This document shows positions 21,353-31,754 of a stretch of 64,000 nt of DNA, piece by piece; within the stretch, counting starts at the first letter, position 1; the number at the start of each line of letters is the position of its first letter. Under the pieces are notes generated by a model, which saw only the letters and a list, made by a program, of their open reading frames with translations, was not told the DNA's origin and did not search any database. This DNA is from Davidsoniella eucalypti (lineage: Eukaryota > Ascomycota > Sordariomycetes > Microascales > Ceratocystidaceae). Position numbers and translations under genes: made by a program. Location: NCBI GenBank assembly GCA_004009845.1, contig RMBW01000079.1, positions 93,955 to 157,954 of the forward strand, given 5' to 3'.

Positions 21353-22688
21353 TTATATTTCAAAGGCTTTAAATCTACTGGTAGGGTTCTTTAGTGAGGG
21401 TAAATTCCTCACTAGCTTCAACTCTGCCGCCTTCGATTTTGCGGCTATGAGTTGTATCTTTCCCATAGCATCAGACTGTGCTTCGATCTTTTCCACGTTC
21501 TGCTTCATGCCGATAGCAGTCTTATCCAAGACTTCATGCATACTAGCAACCACTTTCTCAACCGCATGTGCCAACGGGAGGTCTATCGGTTTCACGCTAT
21601 CGTTGCTCAACCAAGACGCCGTCTTTTGTAGTTTTGGGCCAGCATTGTGCACTGCCTCGCGCATTCTCACTACGGTTAACGCACCGAACATGTCGCCGGT
21701 TCCTGAAAAATAGCAGTCAATGGCTGGGAAAACGACTTTGAAGAACCGTGGCTTGCCTTCAGACGTCATGCTAGACCCAACAACGCACAGATCTGATGGA
21801 GAATGTCCCTTTTGCTCGAAGGACACGGATGTGATAATGACGTGAGGTATGCCGTATTTCTGATGAAATACACATACAGCCTGTTGGAGTGATTCCATGT
21901 CTATGATCTCTACATTTGATAGTTGTCTAGATATTGAATTAGCAGCTTATAGACGTATTTCTTTGTGGAGTGAAGTTGTCATACTCTGCCTCGAATTGGT
22001 TTGGCACAATCAGATCAGCATATTGTATCACAGACTTATATGCGGGAACAACCTCAGGAGCTACATAAAGACGCCCATTGTCACCCATCACGGGATCAAG
22101 CACCCAAAAAAAGCTGCCCGGGTCATTTTGAGCTCTGTCGTGTAGATCCTTACCAATGGTTCCGACGGCCTCTACGGCAGCTGCACCAGGGATGTATCCC
22201 GATAGCATCATATCAAAATCATCGAGGTCGGATTGCTTGAGGCCTTCATACAGTTCTGTGATTTCTTGTGCGGTTACTCTGGAGCCTTTCCATTGGCCAT
22301 ATCCAGTGTGATTACCTAGAATACTTGTTAGTTTGTTATTAGCCAAAATTGGCGTAGGCCTTTGATGTCTCTTTCAACGTACTAAACTGCACAGTGTTCA
22401 AAGCGGCGACATCGCAGCCGAGTGATTGCAAAGTAAAGACGGCAATCTTGTTTCCGACGTTTCTTTTTCAGATTAAATCACATGTTAGTGGCAACTCGTA
22501 CTCTCTCGTCTCTTGTTAGATTAAGCAATCATGATTTCATGTAGATGTAATGGTCGCATACCCAGAAACAACCTGTTTAGTAGCGGTCAGTATGGTTTAT
22601 GCAGGTGGTAGATAATGCGACAGAAAACACTCACATGGCTGGCAACAGCCAAAACTCTCGTCTCTGGGACCGGGAAATCAGCAGACAT
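21353..22688 (-). CDS. BUD16: Pyridoxal kinase (vitamin B6 salvage)
   Basis: Phosphorylates pyridoxal, pyridoxine or pyridoxamine with ATP; ribokinase-like fold. Five exons on the minus strand: 22635-22688, 22562-22572, 22383-22462, 21985-22315 and 21353-21926, giving 349 residues. Exon 2 is only 11 nt and is needed to join the N-terminus to VVSGNVGNKIAVFTLQSLGC. Family motifs follow: NTVQFSNHTGYGQWKG (substrate), FWVLDPVMGDNGRLYV, DLIVPNQFEAE, and CYFSGTGDMFGA with the catalytic Asp in GTGD. The length fits fungal pyridoxal kinases with a C-terminal extension. All junctions are GT-AG. The small exon is inferred from phase and homology. Confidence 0.9.
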
Positions 22689-23457
22689 GATGAAAAATCT
22701 CAAATTAAAGATAAATAAGCTGTTTTGTCGTTCAGTAACCTAGCTCTCGAATATGATACAAATTTGTCGAAAAAAAATTGGTTGTTTATGAACTGTATGA
22801 AGTCATGAAAAGACGGGACATGTATAGATATAGATTTTTCTATGTAAGGATATCATCAGCTTTTATGAGCTAAAGAGAAAACGGCCAAAATGAGTTCCCT
22901 GTGACATTACTCGATTTTATCAAATGTGACTAATGCAACAAAGCTTAAACTTCAAGTGGATAATTATGTCAGTCAGTCGGGTTAACCGCATATTTCAAAA
23001 ATAGATACATAACAGCCTGTATCTGCACGTTACAACTAGTTACGAAAAGCAAAAAAATTGCCCCACCCTTGGGTTGGTACAGTTACCAGCTCTTATCATT
23101 GGTTTTCCAAGACACAAACTTGCATTTTATTATTAAGTACATAACATGTATTTTCAATAAAATCATCAGGGTGCACATAAGACTACACATAGTTGTATAT
23201 GTAATTTTCGCATTGTCTTAGGTTGCAGGATCGTATATTCATACGTTTTAGCATGTAGCGTAGTGGCTTTTGTATTATACCGCTACTGTCAGTCGCATAG
23301 CCAATTTCTTAAAACAAGGAAAACATCGCAAAGCCGTATAACATTAAAATATGAGCCTATGAAGCAGATCGAAAATGGAGGGAGGTAATGTGTGGTACCG
23401 GTACACCTAGTTCTCAAGTGTAACCGTGTCATAATATCAAGGGTTGAAGTAAGTCGC
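22689..23457. other. Intergenic region between pyridoxal kinase and PCNA
   Basis: AT-rich promoter DNA of the kinase on one side and the PCNA 3' region on the other. No gene, RNA or repeat recognised. Confidence 0.55.
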
Positions 23458-24365
23458 TTACTCGTCATCACCAATCTAGAAGCATAAGTCAGTACATAAT
23501 CTCGAGGTGACGGATTTTGAAGTGGGGTAAGCCTTACCTTAGGCGCAAGGTAGAACCGTAGGTAGCTGCTACCGGAGACATTGTACTCAACAAGAAGAGG
23601 CACTTCGTTGGAAAGGCAAATCTTTACAGTGTTGGACAAGGCGGAAGCCTTGCAGAATCCAACTAGGTATTTTAAGGAGAACGTAAGGCTAACGGGCTCG
23701 CTGAGTTGGATGCTAACATCGAGATCAGGCTTGTCGGCGTTAGTAGAGTTACGAAGAGTAACTGAACCGTTACCAATATCACCTAGAGAGCTAAACTTGA
23801 TACCGTCCTTGCTAGCCTCAATTGTGACTATATAAAATTACAGTGTTAGTATTTACAGGTATATGTACATTTAAGCCTGAAGAATATACTGACCGGACTC
23901 GGACATGGCAATCAGATCAGTGCAAATACGACGGAACTCGCCAGCCGGCATAGAAACAGTAGCAGCATACTCGGTCTCGGGGATACCCAGGTGCTCTTGG
24001 TCAATGTCCATAAGCTTCAGGTCGTACTCGCCGATACGGTCGTTCTGTCCACTCTCAAAGGTGAGGTTCAAACTGTCGGGGGTATCCTCAGCCTTCAGGG
24101 TCAAGATATCTTCGTTTTGGGCAGCACGCAGGACCTTGGTGAGAGAGGTCAGGTTGATACCCAGGGCAATGTTGCGATCACATCTGTAAGTCTCGAAACC
24201 CTCGGCCTTCAACATCATGGACACAAGGGCAACGTGGGAGTTGTCCATGGCCTGTAGAGCGATACCAGAATCATTGCAGTCGAAGTTGCAGTCCTGAACA
24301 AGATCTTTGATGGCATCGATGATCTTCTTCATCACACTCGCCTGGGTAAGTCTCGCCTCGAGCAT
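23458..24365 (-). CDS. POL30: Proliferating cell nuclear antigen (sliding clamp)
   Basis: The trimeric DNA sliding clamp for replication and repair. Three exons on the minus strand, 23894-24365, 23538-23827 and a terminal 18-nt exon 23458-23475, encode 259 residues, within a residue or two of other eukaryotic PCNAs. It starts MLEARLTQASVMKKIIDAIK. The DNA-facing centre loop is visible (LVQDCNFDCNDSG), the interdomain connector region follows (DIDQEHLGIPETEY), and the last exon supplies the C-terminal IGDDE after FYLAPK, part of the surface that binds PIP-box clients. All motifs are intact. An ACGCGT box lies upstream. Confidence 0.96.
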
Positions 24366-26536
24366 TGCTATAAAAAAAAAATCCAAAAAGGAACATGTTA
24401 GAATAACTGACAATCATCACGATACTTTTAGGGTCTCCTATACGCAAAGGTTTAATTCGCGGGGTGAATGCCTTGGAGATATTCAGACATACTGAGATAG
24501 TGTGTGGGGTTGCTTGAAAAGAACAGATATTGTTATAGAAAGATTGAGAATTCAAGAGCCTGTTGCTTCAAGAATAGATTGCTGTTTATGATAATCGATT
24601 ATGTGAAAAATGGTATCGTGGGGTTGCAAGTGAGGCTGAGAACGTTATGTGGTTAAGTCTATTGATACAGAGAAAAAAAAACAGACCAGCTTCCTCCGCA
24701 TTGAGAAAGCACTTAACGACAAGGCAAGCAAATACGCGTTGCAGCGCGTCTAAACGTGTAAATTGTGTAAGGCTCCTTGATCCAAGCTACAGAACTAGGC
24801 CATTATTGGCTACCATTTTTGCCAAAGTAAACACAAGGAAGAATCCACAAACTGGCCTTTTAAATAAGGGTTACCAAATGACCAATGAACAGGGTTATGT
24901 TATTGTTAATGGTTGGCCTAGTTGATATTTAGACTCGTCCATCTGAATATACAACATATATCTATTCATCCAATTAATGAGATACTTCAAGCGGGTTTGC
25001 AGTTATACATATCCAAAATTAGGGAGGCAATTGGCCTAGGAATTTGTCAAGATAGTTGTAAAATATTGGAGGCTGCCGCTGATCTTCGGCCCTTGCCATC
25101 GTAGTTCATCCATGATTTTTCTATCATATGTCAAATCAACTTAAAATTGCGGATGGCAGGTGTTGGTGTGATGCTACAAACAATACCACCCGAATCATAT
25201 GTACATATGTATGTACATGCATATTAACTGCGTTGAATACTTGTAGATCGTTCTCAACCGGGTATAATTAACAATTGACTTTTAGAAGAAGCAACACCAG
25301 CCATTTGTTGCCAAAAAGTGGTGTGGTATACTGATATGCATTGCGGTGCTAAGCTCTTTGTCTAGAAGATCTAGCGGTGGAGTATCGTGCGATTTCTGGG
25401 CTGCTGCTCATGCGGTTCAGGGGGGAATCGAACGTGGACCTAGAGCCATATTGAAATTGCCAGCTTGATGGAGTGGAGATGTGGTATCTTGGTTGTTTAT
25501 TTACTTTGAGAGGTTATAGTAAGATCTGTGTAGGCCCTTTTTGGCATGTGTGGACAAGCACCATACTTATACTGTAGATGTGAGTACTATGAATAGTCTA
25601 TACAACTGCATTAATAGTGTGCAGTGCTTTGATAAACAGGCTACAATAAAGACAGACATCAGATGAACAGTTGTGCTTTGAAAGAACATTCTAAGAATTG
25701 TTACTTACAGTAGTACTTTTGTAAGACTGCTATTGTTATGGGTGTGATGGGCTAGAAGCTTATAACGTATCTCATTAAGAGATAGGACAGCCAATCACGG
25801 GCTTTCCAACAGCCTTTACGCTGTGACTTCGCAACGATACATGTGAAGAACAAGCAAAAGAGACGATTGCTACTTATGGCATCTTTAGCCTCGTGCGTAT
25901 CCGGATTCAGTGTCATGCCATATGGAGATGTTAAACAAGCTTGTATTGCTAGTGCAATTTGGCTTTTGACGTCTTAGCTCATAACTAGTTGTAACTGTCA
26001 GCCGTATTCGGGCTCTGCTGTGTGGTTGATAGCATCCATCATCCATCCTTGGAAGTATGCGATATATACAGTGCGACTTGTATTAATTAAATGTGCATTA
26101 TTTCACAGGCGGTTGCTTTAGCACCTAGATACGAATACGAACGAATGCCGATTGGCCATATACTGCAAGAGGCCCTGTAGATGGCCCTGTAATTTACCGT
26201 AGTAAAACGTACAATGCGCACTGTACACTACATCTGGTGCCATATTCTCAAATCCTTTAAGATCGATCCCCTAATAGGCATTGTTTTCTATTTGGAGTTT
26301 AGTATAAAGAGAACTTGCCAACGCGGTCGATTTGTACAGATAGAAGGAAAAAATCTAGGCTTGAAATCCACCCCTTAAATCTTCTTCCTCCCCACGACGA
26401 TAAGTGACGGCTTTTCACGAAGAAGTTGAAGTTTAGTCGAGTCGATGTCGTTTAGTGGTTGCTTTTTTACTCTTAGTTACGTTTAATATTTTCCTACTCT
26501 TTGGATTCCATACAGACCTAATTCTTCTTTGCAATC
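24366..26536. other. Long intergenic region between PCNA and CYP51
   Basis: 2.2 kb, with both genes transcribed away from it. It holds an MCB box near the PCNA end. The CYP51 side has a CT-rich leader (cttcttcctccccacgacg). No tandem promoter repeats of the kind linked to azole resistance are visible. Short open frames such as 24647-24925 have no recognisable content. Confidence 0.6.
24734..24739. promoter_or_regulatory. MluI cell-cycle box (ACGCGT) upstream of PCNA
   Basis: The palindrome ACGCGT lies 369 bp upstream of the PCNA start. In yeasts this box binds MBF and drives G1/S expression of replication genes, PCNA included. Its role here is inferred. Confidence 0.45.
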
Positions 26537-28201
26537 ATGGGCGTCCTGCAAGATCAGTTGCAGGAGTCTCTGCTCCCTGTTTACAAGAGCTACAAGACTC
26601 TCGGCTCTGGCTCTCAGGTTGCCATTGGCCTTCTGGCATTTGTCGCGGTGTCGGCCATTCTGAACATCGCCAAACAGATTCTTCTCAAGAACTCTAACCG
26701 GCCACCTGTTGTCTTCCACATCTTCCCTTTCATTGGCAGCACCGTCCTCTACGGCATCGACCCCCCTTCGTTCTTTGTTGCCTGCCGCAAGAAGGTAAGC
26801 CGCATTCTCACCAACTGCTCTGTCACACGACATGTATACTGACATGTTATTTTCTAGTACGGCGACTGCTTCACTTTCATTCTGCTTGGTACCCCCACCA
26901 CCGTTTACCTCGGACCCAATGGCAATGACTTCATCCTGAACGGCAAGCTGCGCGACGTTAACGCCGAGGAGATCTACACCCCTCTGACCACTCCCGTCTT
27001 TGGCAAAGACGTTGTCTACGACTGTCCCAACTCGAAGCTCATGGAGCAGAAGAAGTTTATGAAGATTGCGTTGACCACCGAGGCTTTCCGCTCCTACGTT
27101 CCCATTATCACCCAAGAGGTCCAGTCTTTCTTCAAGAAGAACCCTACCTTCAAGAGCCAGAACGGTGTTGTCAGCATTGCCCCCAAAATGGCTGAAATCA
27201 CCATCTTCACTGCTTCTCACTGCCTCCAGGGAAGGGAAATCCGCGATGGCTTCGACGAGTCTCTTGCCGACCTGTACCACAACCTTGATATGGGCTTCCA
27301 GCCGCTTAACTTCGTCTTCTCATGGTTCCCTTTCCCTTGGAATAAGAAGCGTGATATCGCCCAGCGCACTATTGCTAAGATTTACATGGATGTCATGGCA
27401 AAGCGCCGTGCTGAGGGTCGCACCGAAGGTCTTGACATCATGAGCCGCCTAATGACTGATACCTACAAGAACGGCAAGGCTGTTCCTGATCACGAGATTG
27501 CCCACATGATGATTGCCCTTCTTATGGCTGGCCAGCACTCTTCTTCGTCGACTAGCTCTTGGATAATGCTGCGTCTTGCACAGAACCCCCACCTTATAGA
27601 AGAACTACTGGAAGAACAGAAGCGTGAGCTTGGAACCGATCTGCCTCCTCTACAGTACGAAGATCTGGCTAAGCTCAAGCTGAACCAGGCTCTGGTCAAG
27701 GAAACTCTCCGCCTTCACGCTCCGATTCACTCTATTCTTCGCAAGGTCAAGTCTGACATGCCCGTTCCCGGCTCCAGAATGGTCGTTCCTAAGGGTCATA
27801 ATCTGCTTTGCGCTCCCGGTGTCTCCGCTACTGACGATACTTACTTCCCTCAGCCTCAAGTTTGGGATCCTCACCGCTGGGATCAGGACTCTCCTAACGC
27901 TCCTACAATGAACAGCCGTGGAGAGGGCGGTGGTGACGAGGAGCAAATCGATTACGGTTACGGTATGGTTAGCAAGGGTGGTAAATCTCCTTACTTGCCT
28001 TTTGGTGCTGGTCGTCACCGTTGCATCGGCGAGCAGTTCGCCAACCTACAGCTGCAAACTATCATCGCCGAGGTTGTCCGTGTCATTAAGTTCCGCAACC
28101 CTAACAACGAAAAAGATATCAAGGGTACCGACTACCAGTCTATGTTCTCGCGCCCATTGGAGCCTTGCCCTGTTTACTGGGAGCGCCGTGAGCAGAACTA
28201 A
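26537..28201 (+). CDS. cyp51: Lanosterol/eburicol 14-alpha-demethylase (CYP51)
   Basis: The ER cytochrome P450 that removes the 14-methyl group in ergosterol synthesis and is the azole target. Exons 26537-26794 and 26858-28201 are joined across a 63-bp intron, giving 533 residues. A single N-terminal membrane segment (VAIGLLAFVAVSAILNI) is followed by the Pro-rich hinge NRPPVVFH. The substrate-recognition segment is DVVYDCPNSKLMEQKK with Tyr140. Helix I has MAGQHSSSSTSSW, helix K has ETLRLH, and the heme loop LPFGAGRHRCIGEQF has Cys475. The residue matching Ser509 in other fungi is Ser517 (MFSRP). Sequence style is closer to CYP51B than CYP51A, but that is only an impression. Confidence 0.96.
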
Positions 28202-28966
28202 AGATACCTGTCTTTGAAACTAATAATAAGACTTGATTTAATAATTACCTTTTTTCTTTTGGACTTTTGTTTTCTTTCTTTCTATCTGCTCGTTTCTCTC
28301 ATTTAACTCATCCCGAGCCTACGACATGGGCGGTGAAAATTTCCGTTGGATAAAGCCAGAAATGGTGAAATCTCGCGGAAAAATTATAGCCCTATTGCAT
28401 GTACTATACATAATATAATGATAACATAGACGACAGGGGAATATTAGTTGTGTAATCAGGTGTTCTGGAGGTTGTTGTTGGCTTTGGAATTTGAGAAGAG
28501 TTGGATGGTGTGTGGTACGGCATACCTAAATGCACTATAATCTTGTGTGTACCTAATAGCTTAATGCAAAACACTGAATTTCTACAATACGTACTTTTTT
28601 GTATCCTTATTGTCTTCCCTTCAAGACGGCATCTTTTGGTACTGTCAAGGACCCTATTCTTTTGTTGATTTATGTTTAGTATAAGTCGTATTCGGATCAA
28701 GATTGCTGACGTACTTATTCAACCAAAATATTGAAATGTTTGCTGCTTGCGCATATAGGGTTATGCTATTCGACCCTGCCACCCAAGTTTTCAACACGCT
28801 CATTATCCGAGCACCTGAAACTTGGATTCTTAATGACAGATGATGGCAAGGTCTATGAATAGTTGATTATAAATGTCCCCGAATCCATTGAATGCTCTAA
28901 ACTTCACTACATGTCTTGAAAAAAATATATCAATACGAATAAGATAATTGCACCTGATATTTTGCT
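28202..28966. other. Intergenic region after CYP51
   Basis: A T-rich 3' UTR, then AT-rich sequence. No gene is supported. Confidence 0.55.
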
Positions 28967-29935
28967 ATGACTTCATCGACTCATTCTCTTGGCCCGTTTG
29001 TTCGCCTCTGGGGTATCAAGGCCTCTGAACTGCCTCAGCCATCTTCCCCACCCGAAGAACTAGAACCTTTCGTGATATCGATATTAGAGGAAGCGATCCC
29101 CTTTCTTGATTCAATCCCAGGAGCACGAAATCACGAATCAAATTTCTTAGCAACACCACTGCCATCACTGTCGTCGCCCAAAACCCCGTGGAAGAACAAG
29201 GGCACACATTCGTATCCGGGAAGCAAAGCCAAAGTCGAGGCTTACGAGCGGATCGTATCCACAGCTGAACTTAAACAAACTGCGGCTAAGAATAATCTGA
29301 TACAAGAGAGTAGCCGCGACTTCCGACCCGAGTTCTGGACATGTCGGCGTAGTGTCCATGAAGACGCTTCGAAAAAAGGGACCGCAAGTTGGACCGAGTT
29401 CGTCCAGTGTTTTCGAGATCATCATGCCGTAGCAGAGAAAGCTTTTACCGCTAGTATCATTGATAGGGCAATGGCTGCCCAATGGCGATGCGAAGGGATC
29501 AGCGTCACTGTGGCGGACAAGACGTGGGGAAATTTAACTTTGAGGCTGGAAGAGTCGCAGCACCACATCGGGACTCCACTCAAAGATCGAGTATTCTGTG
29601 TATTGCAGATGACAGCAACTGTGGCTGATTCGGATGAGTTTATTGTCGTATCGATTGCCGTCACAGAAACGAAGAATTCGGCTCTATGTCGAGTCTCAAA
29701 GAATACAGGAGTGGTTATCGGGGCGTATACAAGCGTCGAGCGTATTCGTAAACTACCCTCAGGGTTTGTTCAGTGGACTATGGCTACAGCCTCGGATGCT
29801 CGTGGAGTGTTGCCGGCTTGGCTCCAGGCCATTTCTGTCCCCGGGAAGATCCGACAAGACGTTCCGATGTTCCTGGTTTGGCTTGCTAGACAGAACCGAC
29901 GACAGATACAGCAAGGGATAATCCCAGAATTATGA
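28967..29935 (+). CDS. DUF3074 (START-like) family protein
   Basis: An intronless gene of 322 residues. Residues about 120-310 match the fungal DUF3074 pattern: FWTCRRSVHED, then SWTEFVQCFRDHHAVAEKAF, MAAQWRCEG, VFCVLQMTA, and the C-terminal SGFVQWTMATASDARGVLP followed by DVPMFLVWL. DUF3074 proteins are predicted to have a START/Bet v1-like lipid-binding fold of unknown ligand. The N-terminus has a Pro-rich linker (TPLPSLSSPKTPWKN) and no signal peptide. Its last 50 bp overlap the end of an opposite-strand membrane ORF. Confidence 0.8.
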   Translation: MTSSTHSLGPFVRLWGIKASELPQPSSPPEELEPFVISILEEAIPFLDSIPGARNHESNFLATPLPSLSSPKTPWKNKGTHSYPGSKAKVEAYERIVSTAELKQTAAKNNLIQESSRDFRPEFWTCRRSVHEDASKKGTASWTEFVQCFRDHHAVAEKAFTASIIDRAMAAQWRCEGISVTVADKTWGNLTLRLEESQHHIGTPLKDRVFCVLQMTATVADSDEFIVVSIAVTETKNSALCRVSKNTGVVIGAYTSVERIRKLPSGFVQWTMATASDARGVLPAWLQAISVPGKIRQDVPMFLVWLARQNRRQIQQGIIPEL

Positions 29936-30311
29936 GGCCTGCGAAGGTGCGAACAACAAACAGGATGGGAAAGGCGATCGTATACCATATTCCAATATAA
30001 ACTGCATTGAAGAATGGTATTTGTGTGACCAACTCGAAAACCAGGGACAAGAAGATGACGGACTCGATGAATGGTCGGAATAGGCTCAATATAATATAGC
30101 CAACCCACGTTTCCATCAGACAAAACGGCTCGTCATTATCGGAGTTATGCTTGTCAGCAAGTGTAGAGTACTTGTAGCAGCTGGTCCGGAGGCTGTAGGT
30201 GACCGTCATCGCAGAGACCACAGATGAGAGGGCAAGTCGTGGAAGAGGTGCTCGATGAAGATATTTGTTCAAAAATATAACCCGGAATGTTGCGTCAGTA
30301 GGAAGTATCAC
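29886..30311 (-). CDS. Small putative membrane protein (uncertain)
   Basis: A 141-codon minus-strand frame with three or four likely membrane segments: TWVGYIILSLFRPFI, ESVIFLSLVFELV, YIGIWYTIAFPILFV and TFAGLIILGLSLAVSVV. No family is recognised. Its 3' end overlaps the DUF3074 gene tail to tail by 50 bp. Hydrophobic runs over this length make it more than a random frame, but it may also have unrecognised introns or be non-coding. Confidence 0.4.
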   Translation of the reverse strand: MILPTDATFRVIFLNKYLHRAPLPRLALSSVVSAMTVTYSLRTSCYKYSTLADKHNSDNDEPFCLMETWVGYIILSLFRPFIESVIFLSLVFELVTQIPFFNAVYIGIWYTIAFPILFVVRTFAGLIILGLSLAVSVVGSV

Positions 30312-30577
30312 GAGAGAATCAATGGGTAGGAGAGCTTATGCTTTGCTGTCAACAAAAGCAACACGGCTTTTTCTCAAAACATCGCCATGCTCAAAGAGGA
30401 AGTCGCACGTGCTCTTTCCATGTGTGAATTCCCTCCACAACATCAATATCACACTCCTGCTCAAATTATAAATTCTTTGCCGTAGTTTGTTTATATCATC
30501 ATGCAAATTCACCGCCAATCATCGAGTCCATCGGCCATTTCAACACAATCCGCACAATCTCAACAAATTGAACCATC

Positions 30578-31754
30578 ATGATGAAAACACGACGCCAGAA
30601 GCAACAAAAATCTGGTATTTTAAAAGAACTAGACCAATTGAAATGTTCCGCGCCAATGGCGCTGACTAAGATGGAGAATCCGTATCATCACTTGACTCCA
30701 GTTGACGAGGATGAAGCATCAAACAACCTCAAGGAGTTCATATCTGATGCTAACCATGCCGATATTCTCGCTTTTGCGTATAAGGCTAAGATGCTTCATC
30801 AGACTCAAGCTATGAGGCGAGATATAGAAGATATGAAGACCGCACTTGCAGACATGGAATCTACCGAGACGTCTACCTCGAGTCAGATCACAGCTCTAGT
30901 GACACAGGAGACTGAGAGCCAGGACATGATTATGTCTCGACTCGGCGATATCGAGGCTGCAACAAAAACTACGTCGGAGGACATCAAGAGTTTCGAAGCT
31001 GCAATAGCTCGGTTCAACAATGTTTTTGAAAAAGCTCAGGCTCTAGAAGATGGGCTTATTACCAGGGTATCGGATGAATGCGGCTCACATGTGGAAGCTG
31101 TGACAACCGCTCTAGATGCCTCAGAAAAAAGGCTATCGAGTGAGCTTGTAGCCCACCTCAATAACTCCAATGTCAGGTTCTCTTCGTTCGCAAAGTCGAC
31201 CCAGGACGTCCATCAAAAGACTGCTTCTTTGACTGTTCGTCTAGAGAAAGTCTTGGAACTTATACCAAAAGAGTTAGAATCTTTAAGAGAAACTCTACAA
31301 GACACAAAACATCTACATTTGCCACCTGTCAGTTCTAAAGGACATCAAAACGAACTCGAGGATCCCGGTATGTCGGTATATAATAAATCAATCGCTGTAT
31401 CAATACAGAATTTGCTAATTGTTCTATATAGTACTAACCTCCACAACTCAACGACAAACACGACAATATGAGGAATGGCGACAATACTATACCAACTTTT
31501 CTCGCATGTACCGACGTACGTCTATGTCGGACAGAGACTTTATATGGATGTTTTTAGATCATATACCTAACGACGAGCTTGCCCTACAAATTCAGCGAAA
31601 CTTGTGTACTGCGAAGCAAACTAAAGCCTATGTTCAGCTACGGCAGCAAGCAAACGGTCGTAGGAGAATTGATGTATTACCAGAACTGACCTGGGAGGCT
31701 GTGAAGTCCGTCGTCAAGGTAGCCAGACCTCCTTTCCCCAAGTATATAAAATAG
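30578..31754 (+). CDS. Lineage-specific coiled-coil protein (function unknown)
   Basis: Exons 30578-31367 and 31432-31754, joined by a 64-bp intron (gtatgt...tatatag), give 370 residues. A basic N-terminus (MMKTRRQKQQKSG) precedes a long helical region (residues about 40-240), with MSRLGDIEAATKTTSEDIKS typical of a coiled coil. The second exon has a compact Arg/Tyr/Trp-rich segment (QYEEWRQYYTNFSRMYRR; SDRDFIWMFLDHIPNDELA). No known domain is recognised. Codon use is less biased than in neighbours, as in orphan genes. Splicing across the intron keeps the frame, which supports it being real. Confidence 0.6.

Noticed and set aside
26300..26530. Possible sterol-response element ahead of CYP51 (aatccacccc)
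   Set aside because: Match to the ATCACCCCAC consensus is too loose to call from one sequence.
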